DNA of 64,000 nt, taken from the NCBI RefSeq assembly GCF_037860835.1, contig NZ_JBBEOG010000011.1, positions 1 through 64,000 on the forward strand, given 5' to 3'. The position numbers and the translations under genes were made by a program. The notes under the pieces are model-generated. The model was not told the origin of the DNA, ran no database searches, and saw nothing but the letters and a program-made list of their open reading frames with translations. Shown here one piece after another: positions 1-10,599 of the stretch (within the stretch, counting starts at the first letter, position 1; each line of letters starts with the position of its first letter). Origin of the DNA: Aquipuribacter nitratireducens (GTDB lineage Bacteria > Actinomycetota > Actinomycetes > Actinomycetales > JBBAYJ01).

Positions 1-1473
1 CGGGCCCGCCGGCTCGCCGAGCAGACGGCGGGCGCGGCGCCGGTGGCCGCGGACCCGGGGGCGGCGGCCGCCGCGCCGGCAGCCGGGACGGGCGTCGGCA
101 CGACCCCGAGCCCCTCACCGAGCCCGACCCCGACCTCGACGCCGACCCCGACGCCGACCCCGACTCCCACCCCGACGCCGACGCTCCCGCGCGCGCCGGA
201 GGAGCACACCGGCCCGTGGTCCCCGCGCGCGGCGTGGGCGCGGCTGCGGGCGCGCCGTCCCGAGCGCACCGACCTCCTCGTGCTCGCCGGTCTCGTGCTC
301 GTCGTCCTCGTCGCGGTCGTGCTCGTCGCCGCGGCGCTCGACGGGACCGACGACTCCTCCGCAGCGGTCGAGCCGACGGCGGGTGCCCCCGCGCAGCAGA
401 CCCTCGCCCTCGGGCTCGCGGGTCCGGACGGCGGGGTCGAGGCCGCGGCCCTGCTCGGTGTCGACGCCGCGAGCGTCGCCGTGCTCCTCGTGCCCCCGGA
501 CCTCCAGCTCGTCGTGGCGGACGCCGGCCCGGCCCCGCTCGACGCCGCCGTCGGGCTCGGGGCGGACGCCGTCCGCCGCGGCCTCGAGGACACCCTCGGC
601 CTGCGCGTCGACGACGTCGCGCTCCTCACCCCCGCACAGCTCGCCGCGCTCGTCGACGGCGTCGGCGGCGTCGTCGTCGACGTCACCCGGGAGGTCGTGA
701 CCGACGAGGTCGCCGTCCCGGTCGGCGACGACCAGCGACTCGCGGGCTCCCAGGCCGTCGCCTACGCCACCGCCGACGTCGAGGGCGAGCCGCCCGAGGC
801 CGCCCTCGCCCGCTTCTCCGCCGTGCTCCTCGCCCTGCTCGAGGTCCTGCCGTCGGACCCGGAGGACGCCGCCTCGGTGCTCGCCGCCGCCGGTGTCGTC
901 GACGACGCGGCCGGGACGGGGTCCGCCGACGGCGCGTCGGCGCCCGCCGCCGCGGTCGACGAGGACGTCGCGCGCGTCCTCGCCGCGTCCGCGGGCCGCG
1001 CGGGCGGCGGTGCCGTCGAGGCCGTCGTGCTCCCGACGCGGGAGGTCACCGCCGGGGACGCCTCGGTCCGGAGCGTCGACCGCGACGCGCTCGCCGGCAC
1101 GCTCGGCGACCGGTTCGCCGGAGCCATGCTGCCCGTCGCCGCCGTCGGCGACGTGCAGGTCGAGGTCCGCAACGGCGTCGGGACGCCCGGCCTCGTCGGC
1201 GCGGCGCGCGACCGCCTCGTCGCCGCCGGGCTGCGCTACGTCGGCGGCACCAACGCCCAGTCCTTCGACCAGACGGACAGCCTCGTCCTCGTCGCCTCGC
1301 AGGATGCCGAGGACCAGGCGCAGGGCCGAGCCGTCGTCGATGCCCTCGGCCTCGACGCGGGTGCGTTGCAGATCAACCCGCAGGAGCTGGTCGACACCGA
1401 CGTCGTCGTCGTCCTCGGCGAAGACTTCGCGACCCTCGTCGACGGTGCCGGCGACGTCGAACCGTCGCCGTGA
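1..1473 (+). CDS. LCP-like / LytR_C domain membrane protein (5' end beyond window)
   Basis: The frame is open to the first base, so the true start may lie outside the window; the first internal start is GTG at 43. From that GTG the protein has 476 residues: a Pro/Thr-rich low-complexity stretch (about residues 22-48), a single membrane helix (about 78-98), a region resembling a degenerate LytR-CpsA-Psr domain (about 120-260; a block like DGVGGVVVDV and a later AVAYATADVEG block match the LCP pattern) and a C-terminal LytR_C domain (about 370-440; starts VQVEVRNGVG). It is probably a cell-envelope protein with its C-terminal part outside. The LCP catalytic arginines are not evident, so phosphotransferase activity is doubtful. 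It sits just upstream of rsfS, the place where actinobacteria often carry nadD followed by such a protein. Function is inferred from domains only. Confidence 0.7.
   Translation, partial: RARRLAEQTAGAAPVAADPGAAAAAPAAGTGVGTTPSPSPSPTPTSTPTPTPTPTPTPTPTLPRAPEEHTGPWSPRAAWARLRARRPERTDLLVLAGLVLVVLVAVVLVAAALDGTDDSSAAVEPTAGAPAQQTLALGLAGPDGGVEAAALLGVDAASVAVLLVPPDLQLVVADAGPAPLDAAVGLGADAVRRGLEDTLGLRVDDVALLTPAQLAALVDGVGGVVVDVTREVVTDEVAVPVGDDQRLAGSQAVAYATADVEGEPPEAALARFSAVLLALLEVLPSDPEDAASVLAAAGVVDDAAGTGSADGASAPAAAVDEDVARVLAASAGRAGGGAVEAVVLPTREVTAGDASVRSVDRDALAGTLGDRFAGAMLPVAAVGDVQVEVRNGVGTPGLVGAARDRLVAAGLRYVGGTNAQSFDQTDSLVLVASQDAEDQAQGRAVVDALGLDAGALQINPQELVDTDVVVVLGEDFATLVDGAGDVEPSP
103..186 (+). repeat. 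Pro-Thr codon repeat (CCGACC/CCGACG hexamers)
   Basis: A degenerate hexanucleotide tract of ccgacc, ccgacg and cccgac units encodes alternating Pro-Thr/Pro-Ser just before the membrane helix of the LytR_C protein. It is probably a flexible linker and a likely site of length variation. Confidence 0.7.
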
Positions 1474-1517
1474 CCCCGACGGCCGCCCGAACCCCCCCCA
1501 CCCCGCAGGAGCACCCC

Positions 1518-1931
1518 ATGACCGCCAGCGACCACGCCGTCGAGCTCGCGACGGCCGCGGCCGAGGCCGCCTCCGACAAGCTCGCCACCGACGTCGTCGC
1601 CCTCGACGTCAGCGGCCAGCTCGTCATCACCGACGTCTTCCTCGTCGCCTCCGCCCCCAACGACCGGCAGGTCCGCGCCATCGTCGACGCGGTCGAGGAA
1701 CGGCTGCGGGACCTCGGGGCCAAGCCCGTGCGCCGGGAGGGGGAGAAGGACGGGCGGTGGGTGCTGCTCGACTACGCCGACCTCGTCGTGCACGTGCAGC
1801 ACGCCGAGGAGCGCGAGTACTACGCCCTGGAGCGGCTGTGGAAGGACTGCCCCGTCGTGCCGCTGCCCGAGCACGCCCGCGGCCGGCGCGGCACCGACGC
1901 CTTCGACGACGAGAGCGGCCCGCTGGCGTGA
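1518..1931 (+). CDS. rsfS: Ribosome silencing factor RsfS
   Basis: 137-residue member of the RsfS/Iojap family. RsfS binds ribosomal protein L14 on the free 50S subunit and blocks joining to 30S during starvation. The start ATG follows an AGGAG-like site (GCAGGAGCACCCC). Family blocks are visible: a VTDVFLVASAPNDRQV-like segment (about residues 38-53), GRWVLLDYADLVVHV (about 83-97) and the closing YYALERLWKD (about 103-112). Length is normal. It is the second gene of a run and its stop overlaps the next start by GTGA. The nadD / rsfS / histidine phosphatase order is typical of actinobacteria. Confident. Confidence 0.95.
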   Translation: MTASDHAVELATAAAEAASDKLATDVVALDVSGQLVITDVFLVASAPNDRQVRAIVDAVEERLRDLGAKPVRREGEKDGRWVLLDYADLVVHVQHAEEREYYALERLWKDCPVVPLPEHARGRRGTDAFDDESGPLA

Positions 1932-2641
1932 GCGCCTCTCACGGCACGGTCGTAATCCTGTTGCGCCACGGCGAGAGCGAGTGGAACGTCACCGGCCGCT
2001 TCCAGGGCCAGCACGACACCGCCCTCAGCGAGCGCGGCCGGCAGCAGGCGCGTGACGCCGCGTCGGGCGTCGCCGCGGGCCTCGCCGGACGACGCGTCCG
2101 GCTCCTCACCAGCGACCTGACCCGGGCGGCGGACACCGCCGCCGCGATCGGGCGCGACCTCGGCGTCGACGCGGAACCGGACACGCGGCTCCGTGAGGTG
2201 GCCGCGGGAGAGTGGCAGGGCCTGCTGCAGCCGGAGATCCGGGCCCTCGACGGCGACGCGTACGACGCCTGGCGAGGGGGCGCCGACGTCCCGCTCGGCG
2301 GGGCGGAACGCCCCAGCGAGGCGGGCGCGCGGGTCGCGACGGCCCTGCTGGACCACGTCGGACGGCTCCGCGCAGCCGACGGCGGCGGGAGCGCGCCCGA
2401 CGTGCTGCTCGCCGTCGGGCACGGCGCCAGCGCCCGGGCCGGTGTCGCCCACCTGCTCCAGGTGCCCGCGCTGCGGGCCTCGCTCACCCCGCTGGCCAAC
2501 ACCGGCTGCGCGCTCCTCGAGCACGTCGACGGCGCCACCGACGGTCCGCCCCGGTGGCGGGTGCGGGCGTGGAACGTGCCCCCCGTGGCCCTCGGTGCCG
2601 TCCTCGCGCCGGGCGGGGCGGCGCCCGTCAGCGTCGTGTGA
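1928..2641 (+). CDS. Histidine phosphatase, GpgP-like
   Basis: 237-residue histidine-phosphatase (phosphoglycerate-mutase-like) protein starting at a GTG that overlaps the rsfS stop. The phosphohistidine motif LLRHGESEWN is near residues 11-20, with FQGQHD after it, an REVAAGEWQG segment near 87-96 and the second catalytic histidine in VGHGAS near 160. In Mycobacterium the gene directly after rsfS encodes glucosyl-3-phosphoglycerate phosphatase (GpgP), which makes glucosylglycerate. Position, length and motifs fit that role, but the superfamily is broad and the substrate is inferred, not shown. Confidence 0.8.
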   Translation: MSASHGTVVILLRHGESEWNVTGRFQGQHDTALSERGRQQARDAASGVAAGLAGRRVRLLTSDLTRAADTAAAIGRDLGVDAEPDTRLREVAAGEWQGLLQPEIRALDGDAYDAWRGGADVPLGGAERPSEAGARVATALLDHVGRLRAADGGGSAPDVLLAVGHGASARAGVAHLLQVPALRASLTPLANTGCALLEHVDGATDGPPRWRVRAWNVPPVALGAVLAPGGAAPVSVV

Positions 2642-2681
2642 GCGGCTGACCAGCCGTTTTCGTCGCGCGGGCGGGACGGTC

Positions 2682-2687
2682 TATGCT
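2682..2687 (+). promoter_or_regulatory. -10 box of tRNA-Ala
   Basis: TATGCT lies 11 nt before the first base of the tRNA, right for a sigma70-type -10. The -35 is poor (TTTTCG at 2657). Confidence 0.5.
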
Positions 2688-2698
2688 TTCGACCTCGC

Positions 2699-2771
2699 GG
2701 GGCTGTGGCGCAGCTGGTAGCGCACCTCCATGGCATGGAGGGGGTCAGGGGTTCGAGTCCCCTCAGCTCCA
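2699..2771 (+). tRNA. tRNA-Ala (anticodon GGC)
   Basis: Full cloverleaf in 73 nt. The 7-bp acceptor stem pairs GGGGCTG with CAGCTCC and holds the G3-U70 wobble pair that is the alanine identity mark. The anticodon stem is CCTCC/GGAGG around loop ATGGCAT, giving anticodon GGC for codon GCC. The T arm is AGGGG-TTCGAGT-CCCCT. The discriminator is A; CCA is not encoded (ACCC follows). Confidence 0.97.
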
Positions 2772-2873
2772 CCCGCACACCGTCACGGCGGTCGACCTCG
2801 GTCGGCCGCCGTCGTCGTCCCCGCGCTAACCTCGGCCGGGTCCACCCGCAGCCACGGCGCAGGAGGCCCGTCG

Positions 2874-5291
2874 ATGACGACGACCCGGGACGACGCACGC
2901 ACGGGGCGCGACGACGCTCCCCTCGTACCGCAGGCGGTCCCGGACCGGCTCGAGTCGCTCCTGCGTGCGGTCCGCGCCGAGCGGGACGGCGCCGACGAGC
3001 TCACCGCCGCACGGCGGCACGCGCGGCGCCTCGGCGGGCACTGGCACGGCGACCACGCGACCTTCGGGTTCTGGGTCCCCGAGCTCGTCCGCCGGGGCAT
3101 CGGCGCGGAGCGGGTCACGCTGGAGCTCGTCGACGTCCCCGACGTCGACCTCGCCGTCCCCGAGCAGACCGTCGCGGTCCGGGTCGCCCACGTCCCCGTC
3201 ACGCTCGACGGCGAGTACGCGTGGGCGGCCGTCGCCGGCGTCCTGCCCGGTCGGCGCGAGCGCCTCGGCTCGCTCTACCAGCTCGTGTACCGGGCGACCG
3301 GGCCCGACGGCCGCGAGCGCCGCCACACCGCGGCCGACCCCCTCGCGGCGTCGCTGCCGTTCGGTGGCCTCGGGCCCGCCGAGCTCTACGACGCCGACTC
3401 CCTGCACGCCGGGCGCGGCGACGCCGCGTACTACGCCGAGCTCGCCGCGTCGCTGGAGGACGGCAGGGTGCCGCCGCCGACGAACGTCCTCCAGCTCCAC
3501 GTGCCGTCCGCGACGAGCGGTGGCACCCTCGCCGACCTCGCCGAGCGGTTCCGCGCGCTCGGTGACGCGCTGCGCGCGGGGACGGACCCGGCGGACCTGC
3601 CCGCGCACCTGCAGCTGCTCGACGGCTACGACGCCCTCCAGCCGCTGCCCCTGGAACCGACGATCGAGTACGAGCTCGGGCCGCGCTTCGTCCACCGCGT
3701 CGACGACGGGCCCGAGGAGGCCGAGGAGCAGACGTGGCGGCTCGCCCGCCCCGACGTGACGAACTGGGGCTACGACATCCTCCTCCACGGCTCGGCGGCG
3801 ACGAACCCGCGCCTGCTGCGCACCGGCCGCCCGGACGAGCTCGTCGACCTCGCCGTCGCCCTCCACACCCTGCCGCGCCCGATGCGGCTCGTCCTCGACG
3901 TCGTGTACGGCCACACCGACAACCAGGCCCTCGGCGTGCTCGACCCCCGCTGGTTCCGCGGCCCGAACATGTACGGCCAGGACGTCAACCAGCAGCACCC
4001 CGTCGTGCGGGCGTGCGTGCTGGAGATGCAGCGGCGCAAGGTCGACCACGGTGCCGACGGCGTGCGCGTCGACGGGGCGCAGGACTTCACGACGTGGGAC
4101 GAGGTCCAGCGCGTCGTCGCCCACGACGACGACTTCCTCGAGCTCATGGCCGGGGTGCCGCAGCAGGTGTGCGGCGTCGACTACCTGCCGTGGTTCGTCT
4201 TCGAGGACGGCCGGCCGTGGCCGCGCGAGGACTGGCCGGTCGCCTCCACGTACCGGGCGGTCGTCGACCGGCAGCCGCACGCCTTCCAGTGGGGTCCCAT
4301 CACGTTCGCCCACAACACGCCGGCTCTGCAGGGCTTCTGGCAGGAGCGCTGGTGGCGGGTCGAGCAGATCCTCACCACCGGCAGCCACTGGGTGTCCGGG
4401 TGCGCGAACCACGACACCGTGCGGCGCGGCACGCAGATCCCGCTCGAGGCGGCGGTCAACACCGCCCTCGGTGACTCGATGCCCCGCATCCTCGCCGAGG
4501 CCTACGACAACCCCGCCGCGTGGCTGCTGACGTACGCCGCGTTCCCCGGCGTCCCCATGGACTTCCTCAACGCGACGGCCCGCGCGCCGTGGGGGTTCGT
4601 CCGCAACACCGACGACCGGTACGGGGTGAAGGTCGTCGCGGAGGAGGGCCTGTTCGCGTGGTGGCAGCTCGACGAGGAGCGCTGGCAGCGCCTCGACGCG
4701 TTCCCGCGGCTGCGGGCGCGGGGTGTGCGCGACCTCGAGTCGCTGCGTCGGGTGCTCGCCGCCCTCGCGATCTCGGTCGAGGCCGCGGGCGACGACCTCG
4801 TCGACGCCGCCGCCCGGATGACGCTGCTGCAGGAGCAGCTCGACGTGGACGTCTCCGGCGTCGGGGCGCTCAAGGCGTTCGCCCGCGACTACATGGACGA
4901 CGTCGAGGCGCTGTGCGACGTCGACGCGAGCCTGCCCGTCGCCGACCCCGTCCGGCTCGCCTTCGCCCGTCGGGTGCGAGGGCTGCGGCTGCGGCGGCCG
5001 TGGCTGCGCGACGACCTCACCGACGCCGACTCGTGGGGACGGGAGGAGTCCCAGGGCGCCCTCGTCGTGCACGTCCACCGACAGGGCCCGGACGGCGAGC
5101 GCGTGCTCCTCGTCGCGAACCTCGCGGGCACGGACGCGGAGGTCGTCCCGCTCGCGCCGGACCACGTCGGGCAGACCGGCACCGCCGGCTGGGAGGTCGC
5201 GCTCACCTCCCCGGGCCTCGTCGTCGCGGACGCCGCCCAGCCGGTGGTGCTCCGCGACGGCGCCGGTGTGGTCCTCACCCGGGCGGGCTGA
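2874..5291 (+). CDS. GH13-type glycosidase, probable glucosylglycerol hydrolase
   Basis: 805-residue alpha-amylase-superfamily protein. The start ATG is 8 nt after a strong AGGAGG. Retaining-GH13 signatures are visible: region I-like DVVYGHTDN, region II GVRVDGAQDF with the predicted nucleophile Asp near residue 400, and region IV ANHDT with Asp near 514. A possible acid/base Glu lies in FVFEDG near 444. The N-terminal 250 residues and C-terminal 90 residues look like beta-rich accessory domains. The long insertions and the TNWGYDIL / MYGQDVNQQHP style resemble the family annotated as glucosylglycerol hydrolase (GghA), which splits the osmolyte glucosylglycerol into glucose and glycerol. That assignment rests on recalled similarity and should be read as probable. 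Its 3' end overlaps the convergent DUF1990 gene by 17 bp. Confidence 0.7.
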   Translation: MTTTRDDARTGRDDAPLVPQAVPDRLESLLRAVRAERDGADELTAARRHARRLGGHWHGDHATFGFWVPELVRRGIGAERVTLELVDVPDVDLAVPEQTVAVRVAHVPVTLDGEYAWAAVAGVLPGRRERLGSLYQLVYRATGPDGRERRHTAADPLAASLPFGGLGPAELYDADSLHAGRGDAAYYAELAASLEDGRVPPPTNVLQLHVPSATSGGTLADLAERFRALGDALRAGTDPADLPAHLQLLDGYDALQPLPLEPTIEYELGPRFVHRVDDGPEEAEEQTWRLARPDVTNWGYDILLHGSAATNPRLLRTGRPDELVDLAVALHTLPRPMRLVLDVVYGHTDNQALGVLDPRWFRGPNMYGQDVNQQHPVVRACVLEMQRRKVDHGADGVRVDGAQDFTTWDEVQRVVAHDDDFLELMAGVPQQVCGVDYLPWFVFEDGRPWPREDWPVASTYRAVVDRQPHAFQWGPITFAHNTPALQGFWQERWWRVEQILTTGSHWVSGCANHDTVRRGTQIPLEAAVNTALGDSMPRILAEAYDNPAAWLLTYAAFPGVPMDFLNATARAPWGFVRNTDDRYGVKVVAEEGLFAWWQLDEERWQRLDAFPRLRARGVRDLESLRRVLAALAISVEAAGDDLVDAAARMTLLQEQLDVDVSGVGALKAFARDYMDDVEALCDVDASLPVADPVRLAFARRVRGLRLRRPWLRDDLTDADSWGREESQGALVVHVHRQGPDGERVLLVANLAGTDAEVVPLAPDHVGQTGTAGWEVALTSPGLVVADAAQPVVLRDGAGVVLTRAG

Positions 5292-5769
5292 CCCCGCCGC
5301 CGGCTCGGCCGCGGAGCGCCCGCAGGTAGCGGTCGGTCTGCCGGCGCTGCAGGAGCAGGGTCACCGGACCACCGGCGCGGGCGAGGGCGCTCGCCGGGCG
5401 TGACTCGGCGTGCACGACCGCGCGGACGGTGCCGTCCGGGCCGAGGCTCACCCGGAAGTGCTCGACGCCGTCCTCGGGGTGCCCGGGCAGCGTCTCGTAC
5501 GTGAAGCCGCGCTCCGTCGCCTCCGCGCACACCCCCACGACCCGGCAGGGTGCGACGACCCGCAGCGGCCCCAGCCGCAGGGTGAGGCGCACCGTGACGC
5601 CCGGCGCCGCCCGGGGCGCCGACGCGTCGACCGCCAGTCCGCTGTCGCGGTGGACCTGCCACGTCATGAGCCGCTGCGCGGCCCGCTCGAACGCGTCCGT
5701 GCCGTGCCCGACGAGGATGCCGCGCGTCAGCGTGCGGCGGGTCCGGTGCCGGGCCGTCGACGACGTCAC
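5275..5769 (-). CDS. DUF1990 family protein
   Basis: 164-residue protein of the DUF1990 family (also seen fused or next to UPF0548 genes). Typical blocks are the early GHGTDAFERAAQRLMTWQVH and a central ERGFTYETLPGHPEDGVEHF region. No catalytic motif is known for the family. The start chosen is the GTG at 5769, which places the domain start about 15 residues in; the Shine-Dalgarno is weak. It converges on the GH13 gene and the two stops overlap. Function unknown. Confidence 0.75.
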   Translation of the reverse strand: MTSSTARHRTRRTLTRGILVGHGTDAFERAAQRLMTWQVHRDSGLAVDASAPRAAPGVTVRLTLRLGPLRVVAPCRVVGVCAEATERGFTYETLPGHPEDGVEHFRVSLGPDGTVRAVVHAESRPASALARAGGPVTLLLQRRQTDRYLRALRGRAGGGVSPPG

Positions 5770-5826
5770 GGCACCAGCGTGAGGCAGCGGACGGGAAGCC
5801 GCGCGCGTACGCGGGCGGTGTCCCGC

Positions 5827-5832
5827 TATCGT
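5827..5832 (+). promoter_or_regulatory. -10 box for the leuS leader transcript
   Basis: TATCGT ends exactly 6 nt before the leader-peptide GTG, the spacing seen for leaderless starts elsewhere in this window. No convincing -35. Confidence 0.5.
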
Positions 5833-5838
5833 GGCGTC

Positions 5839-5877
5839 GTGCACCACCGCAGCCTCGTGCTTACCGGGCCGCGCTGA
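5839..5877 (+). CDS. Putative leuS leader peptide
   Basis: A 12-codon reading frame starting GTG and ending TGA, encoding [12 protein letters not shown]. Leu codons are CTC and CTT either side of a Val; CTT is rare in this GC-rich sequence. It is followed within 35 nt by a long stem and then a terminator hairpin, the arrangement of a transcription attenuator controlled by charged tRNA-Leu. The same design precedes leuA at 42743. Leader peptides for leucine genes are known in actinobacteria; this particular one is inferred. Confidence 0.5.
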   Translation: MHHRSLVLTGPR

Positions 5878-5907
5878 GCAGACCGCCGGACGGCGGACCA
5901 GCGCGGC
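5868..5907 (+). promoter_or_regulatory. Leader stem (pause or anti-antiterminator) of leuS attenuator
   Basis: GCCGCGCT at 5868-5875 pairs perfectly with AGCGCGGC at 5900-5907 and encloses a small hairpin CCGCCG/CGGCGG (5883-5896). The 5' arm lies over the last codons and stop of the leader peptide, so a ribosome held at the Leu codons would open it. The competing antiterminator partner is not resolved by eye. Confidence 0.45.
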
Positions 5908-5908
5908 G

Positions 5909-5933
5909 GCCCCTCCACGTGCGAGGGGCTTTT
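5909..5933 (+). terminator. Attenuator terminator before leuS
   Basis: GCCCCTC (5909-5915) pairs with GAGGGGC (5923-5929) over a 7-nt loop and is followed by TTTT. It lies between the leader peptide and leuS, 66 nt before the chosen start, so it would end transcription before the gene. Confidence 0.65.
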
Positions 5934-5998
5934 CCATGCCCGGCCCGCACCCGCCCCGACCCGGCCCGGTGCGCACGACGCAGAGCAGGAGAACCGAC

Positions 5999-8533
<2,535 letters not shown>

Positions 8534-8561
8534 CCCGGACCCGACGCGTGGTGGGGTGACG

Positions 8562-9587
8562 GTGTCCCGGGTCGTGCCCCGCACGGCGGTCGTCACCGAC
8601 TCCACCGCGCGGCTCACCGGGCCCGGCGAGGACGGGCCCGGTGAGCCGGACGCGCCCGTCGGGGGACCGACGCTGCCGCTGGACCCGCGCGAGCTCGGCG
8701 CGCGCGTCGTCGAGCTCGACGTCCTCCTCGACGGCGAGCCGGCACCCGAGGGCGCGCTCGCGCTCGCGGACCTGCTCGCCGCCGTGTCGGGCGGGGCGCG
8801 GGCGACGACGAGCCGGCCCAGCCCCGCCGGCCTCGCGGCCGCCTACGCGGCGGCCGCCGCGGACGGTGCCTCGGCGGTCGTGTCCGTCCACCTGTCGGGG
8901 GCGCTGTCGGGGACGGTGGACGCGGCCCGGCTCGCGGCTCGGGACGCCGAGATCCCCGTCGAGGTCGTCGACACGCGGGCCGTCGGTGGGGCGCACCTGC
9001 TCGCAGTCGTCGCCGCGGCACGGCTCGCGCACACCGGCACCGACGTGCGCCGGGCCGCCGACGTCGCCCGTGCCGTGGCGGCGGGCTCCGCCACGTGGGT
9101 GTCACCGGCCGCGGCGCCGGCCGCGCCGGGCGGGGGTCGGCTCGGCGCGCTCACCGGGCGCCTCGACCGGGCGGGCCGGGCGCTCCTGGAGGTGCAGGAC
9201 GGCGAGCCGCGCCCGGTCGAGCGCCTCCGCACGTCGGGGCGGGTCGTCGAGCGGCTCGCAGGGCTCGCCGTCGAGCACGTCGAGTCACTGCGGGCGGTCG
9301 CGGGCGACGGCCGGGCCGGGCTCACGGACCGGCTCCTCGCCGTGCCCGCGAGCGCGCTCGACGTCGTCGCGGGAGCCGGGCTGTCGCTGCGCCACGCGGC
9401 GGTCGTCGTCCAGCACAGCGGCGCGGCCGACCTCGCCGGCGCGGTCGCGGACCGGGTCCGCGAGCGGGCCCCCGGGGTGCTCGTCGTCGTCGCCGCGCTC
9501 GGCCCCGTCCTCGCGACCCACGTCGGGCCCGGCGCGGTCGGGGTGTCGGCGGGACCCCTGACGGGTCGTCCCCACAACCGCCGCTGA
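8562..9587 (+). CDS. DegV family fatty-acid-binding protein
   Basis: 341-residue DegV protein. The family binds a fatty acid between two lobes and, where studied, presents it to fatty-acid kinase. The family opening VVTDSTA is at residues 9-15; TTSRPSP (about 85-91) and HLSGALSGT (about 110-118) are the usual ligand-binding segments. GTG at 8562 follows a GTGGGG run; GTG at 8556 is an alternative. It lies 28 nt after leuS, in front of comEA, as in other actinobacteria. A stretch around residues 185-200 is Ala/Pro-rich and looks locally degenerate. Confidence 0.85.
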   Translation: MSRVVPRTAVVTDSTARLTGPGEDGPGEPDAPVGGPTLPLDPRELGARVVELDVLLDGEPAPEGALALADLLAAVSGGARATTSRPSPAGLAAAYAAAAADGASAVVSVHLSGALSGTVDAARLAARDAEIPVEVVDTRAVGGAHLLAVVAAARLAHTGTDVRRAADVARAVAAGSATWVSPAAAPAAPGGGRLGALTGRLDRAGRALLEVQDGEPRPVERLRTSGRVVERLAGLAVEHVESLRAVAGDGRAGLTDRLLAVPASALDVVAGAGLSLRHAAVVVQHSGAADLAGAVADRVRERAPGVLVVVAALGPVLATHVGPGAVGVSAGPLTGRPHNRR

Positions 9588-9643
9588 CGCCGATCCGTCC
9601 ACAGGAGCCCGCCGGGCGGCGCGGGTGCGCGGCGCCGCGTCCC

Positions 9644-9649
9644 TAGCGT
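9644..9649 (+). promoter_or_regulatory. -10 box, probable leaderless start of comEA
   Basis: TAGCGT ends 7 nt before the comEA ATG. No Shine-Dalgarno precedes that ATG, consistent with a leaderless mRNA. Confidence 0.5.
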
Positions 9650-9656
9650 CACTGCC

Positions 9657-10559
9657 ATGACGAGGGGGCAGGACGAGGACGAGGACCCGTTCGGGCGGCT
9701 CGCCCGGCGGCTCGGTGAGCGCGGCCTCACCGCCGGGCCCTCACCCGGCGGTGGGCGTCACACCGCGACGGCGGCGTCCGACGAGCCGTCGCCTGCCCCG
9801 GCCCCGTACGCGGGCGTCGACGCGGTCGCCCCGAGACCTCGCCCGTCGTGGCGGGTCACCGGTCTCCCGCGCGGCGTCGTCGTCGCCGTCGTCGCCCTCG
9901 TGGTGGTGGTCGTCGTCCTCCTGGCCGGTCTCGTCGGGGACCGGGGCGGTGTGGTGTCCGCGGCGGCGCCGGGGAGCCCGTCGGAGGCCGGTGCCGCCGC
10001 GGTCAGCGGCGTCCCGGCGGTCACCCCGGCGGTGGGCGCGCCCTCCGGACCCGCGCCCGCCGAGGTGCCCGGCGCTCCCGCGGCTCCCGACCCGCCCGCG
10101 GTCGCGGCGGACGCGGAGGTGCTCGTCCACGTCGACGGGGCCGTCGCGGAGCCCGGCGTCGTGCGGCTGCGCACCGGGGACCGCGTGGCCGATGCCGTGG
10201 AGGCGGCCGGCGGCGTCGTCGCCGGGGCCGACACCCGGCTCGTCAACCTCGCGCGTCCGGTCGTCGACGGTGAGCTCGTGGTCGTCCCCACGGAGGGGGA
10301 GCAGCCCGTCGCGGTGCCCGGTCCGGGCGCGGTGACGGACCCGACGGCACGCACCTCGGGCCCGCCCGGGGTGCTTGACCTCAACGCGGCCGACGTCGCG
10401 GCACTCGACGCGCTCCCGGGCATCGGTCCGGTCCTCGCCGAGCGGGTCGTCGCCCACCGGGAGGAGGTGGGTCCCTTCGGCTCCGTCGACGAGCTCGCCG
10501 ACGTCAGCGGCATCGGGCCGAGCGTGCTCGAGCAGGTCCGGGACCTCGTGACCGTGTGA
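9657..10559 (+). CDS. comEA: ComEA-type DNA-binding competence protein
   Basis: 300-residue membrane-anchored protein: a cytoplasmic N-terminus, one helix (about 67-90), a Pro/Ala linker, a SLBB (soluble ligand-binding beta-grasp) domain (about 155-215, starts VLVHVDGAVAEPG) and a C-terminal double helix-hairpin-helix (about 238-300) with LNAADVAALDALPGIG and SGIGPSVLEQ. The hairpins bind double-stranded DNA outside the membrane for uptake. Longer than the Gram-negative form, as usual in actinobacteria. The next gene is comEC. Confidence 0.92.
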   Translation: MTRGQDEDEDPFGRLARRLGERGLTAGPSPGGGRHTATAASDEPSPAPAPYAGVDAVAPRPRPSWRVTGLPRGVVVAVVALVVVVVVLLAGLVGDRGGVVSAAAPGSPSEAGAAAVSGVPAVTPAVGAPSGPAPAEVPGAPAAPDPPAVAADAEVLVHVDGAVAEPGVVRLRTGDRVADAVEAAGGVVAGADTRLVNLARPVVDGELVVVPTEGEQPVAVPGPGAVTDPTARTSGPPGVLDLNAADVAALDALPGIGPVLAERVVAHREEVGPFGSVDELADVSGIGPSVLEQVRDLVTV

Positions 10560-10599
10560 GCGGGTCGTGAGCAGCCCGTGAGCAGGTCGTGAGCAGCGC
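10556..10599 (+). repeat. Four 11-bp tandem GTGAGC units at the comEA/comEC junction
   Basis: GTGAGC recurs at 10556, 10567, 10578 and 10589, an exact 11-bp period. The first overlaps the comEA stop and the last is the comEC start. Each of the first three opens a 4-codon frame (GTG AGC NNN NNG TGA) whose TGA overlaps the next GTG. Confidence 0.85.

Noticed and set aside
124-182. CRISPR-like or minisatellite array
   Set aside because: Short hexamer repeats that stay in frame and encode Pro-Thr linker; no spacers.
5878-5935. T-box riboswitch before leuS
   Set aside because: GGCGGACC looks a little like a T-box core, but the GGTGG sequence, specifier loop and usual length are missing; the leader-peptide attenuator explains the region better.
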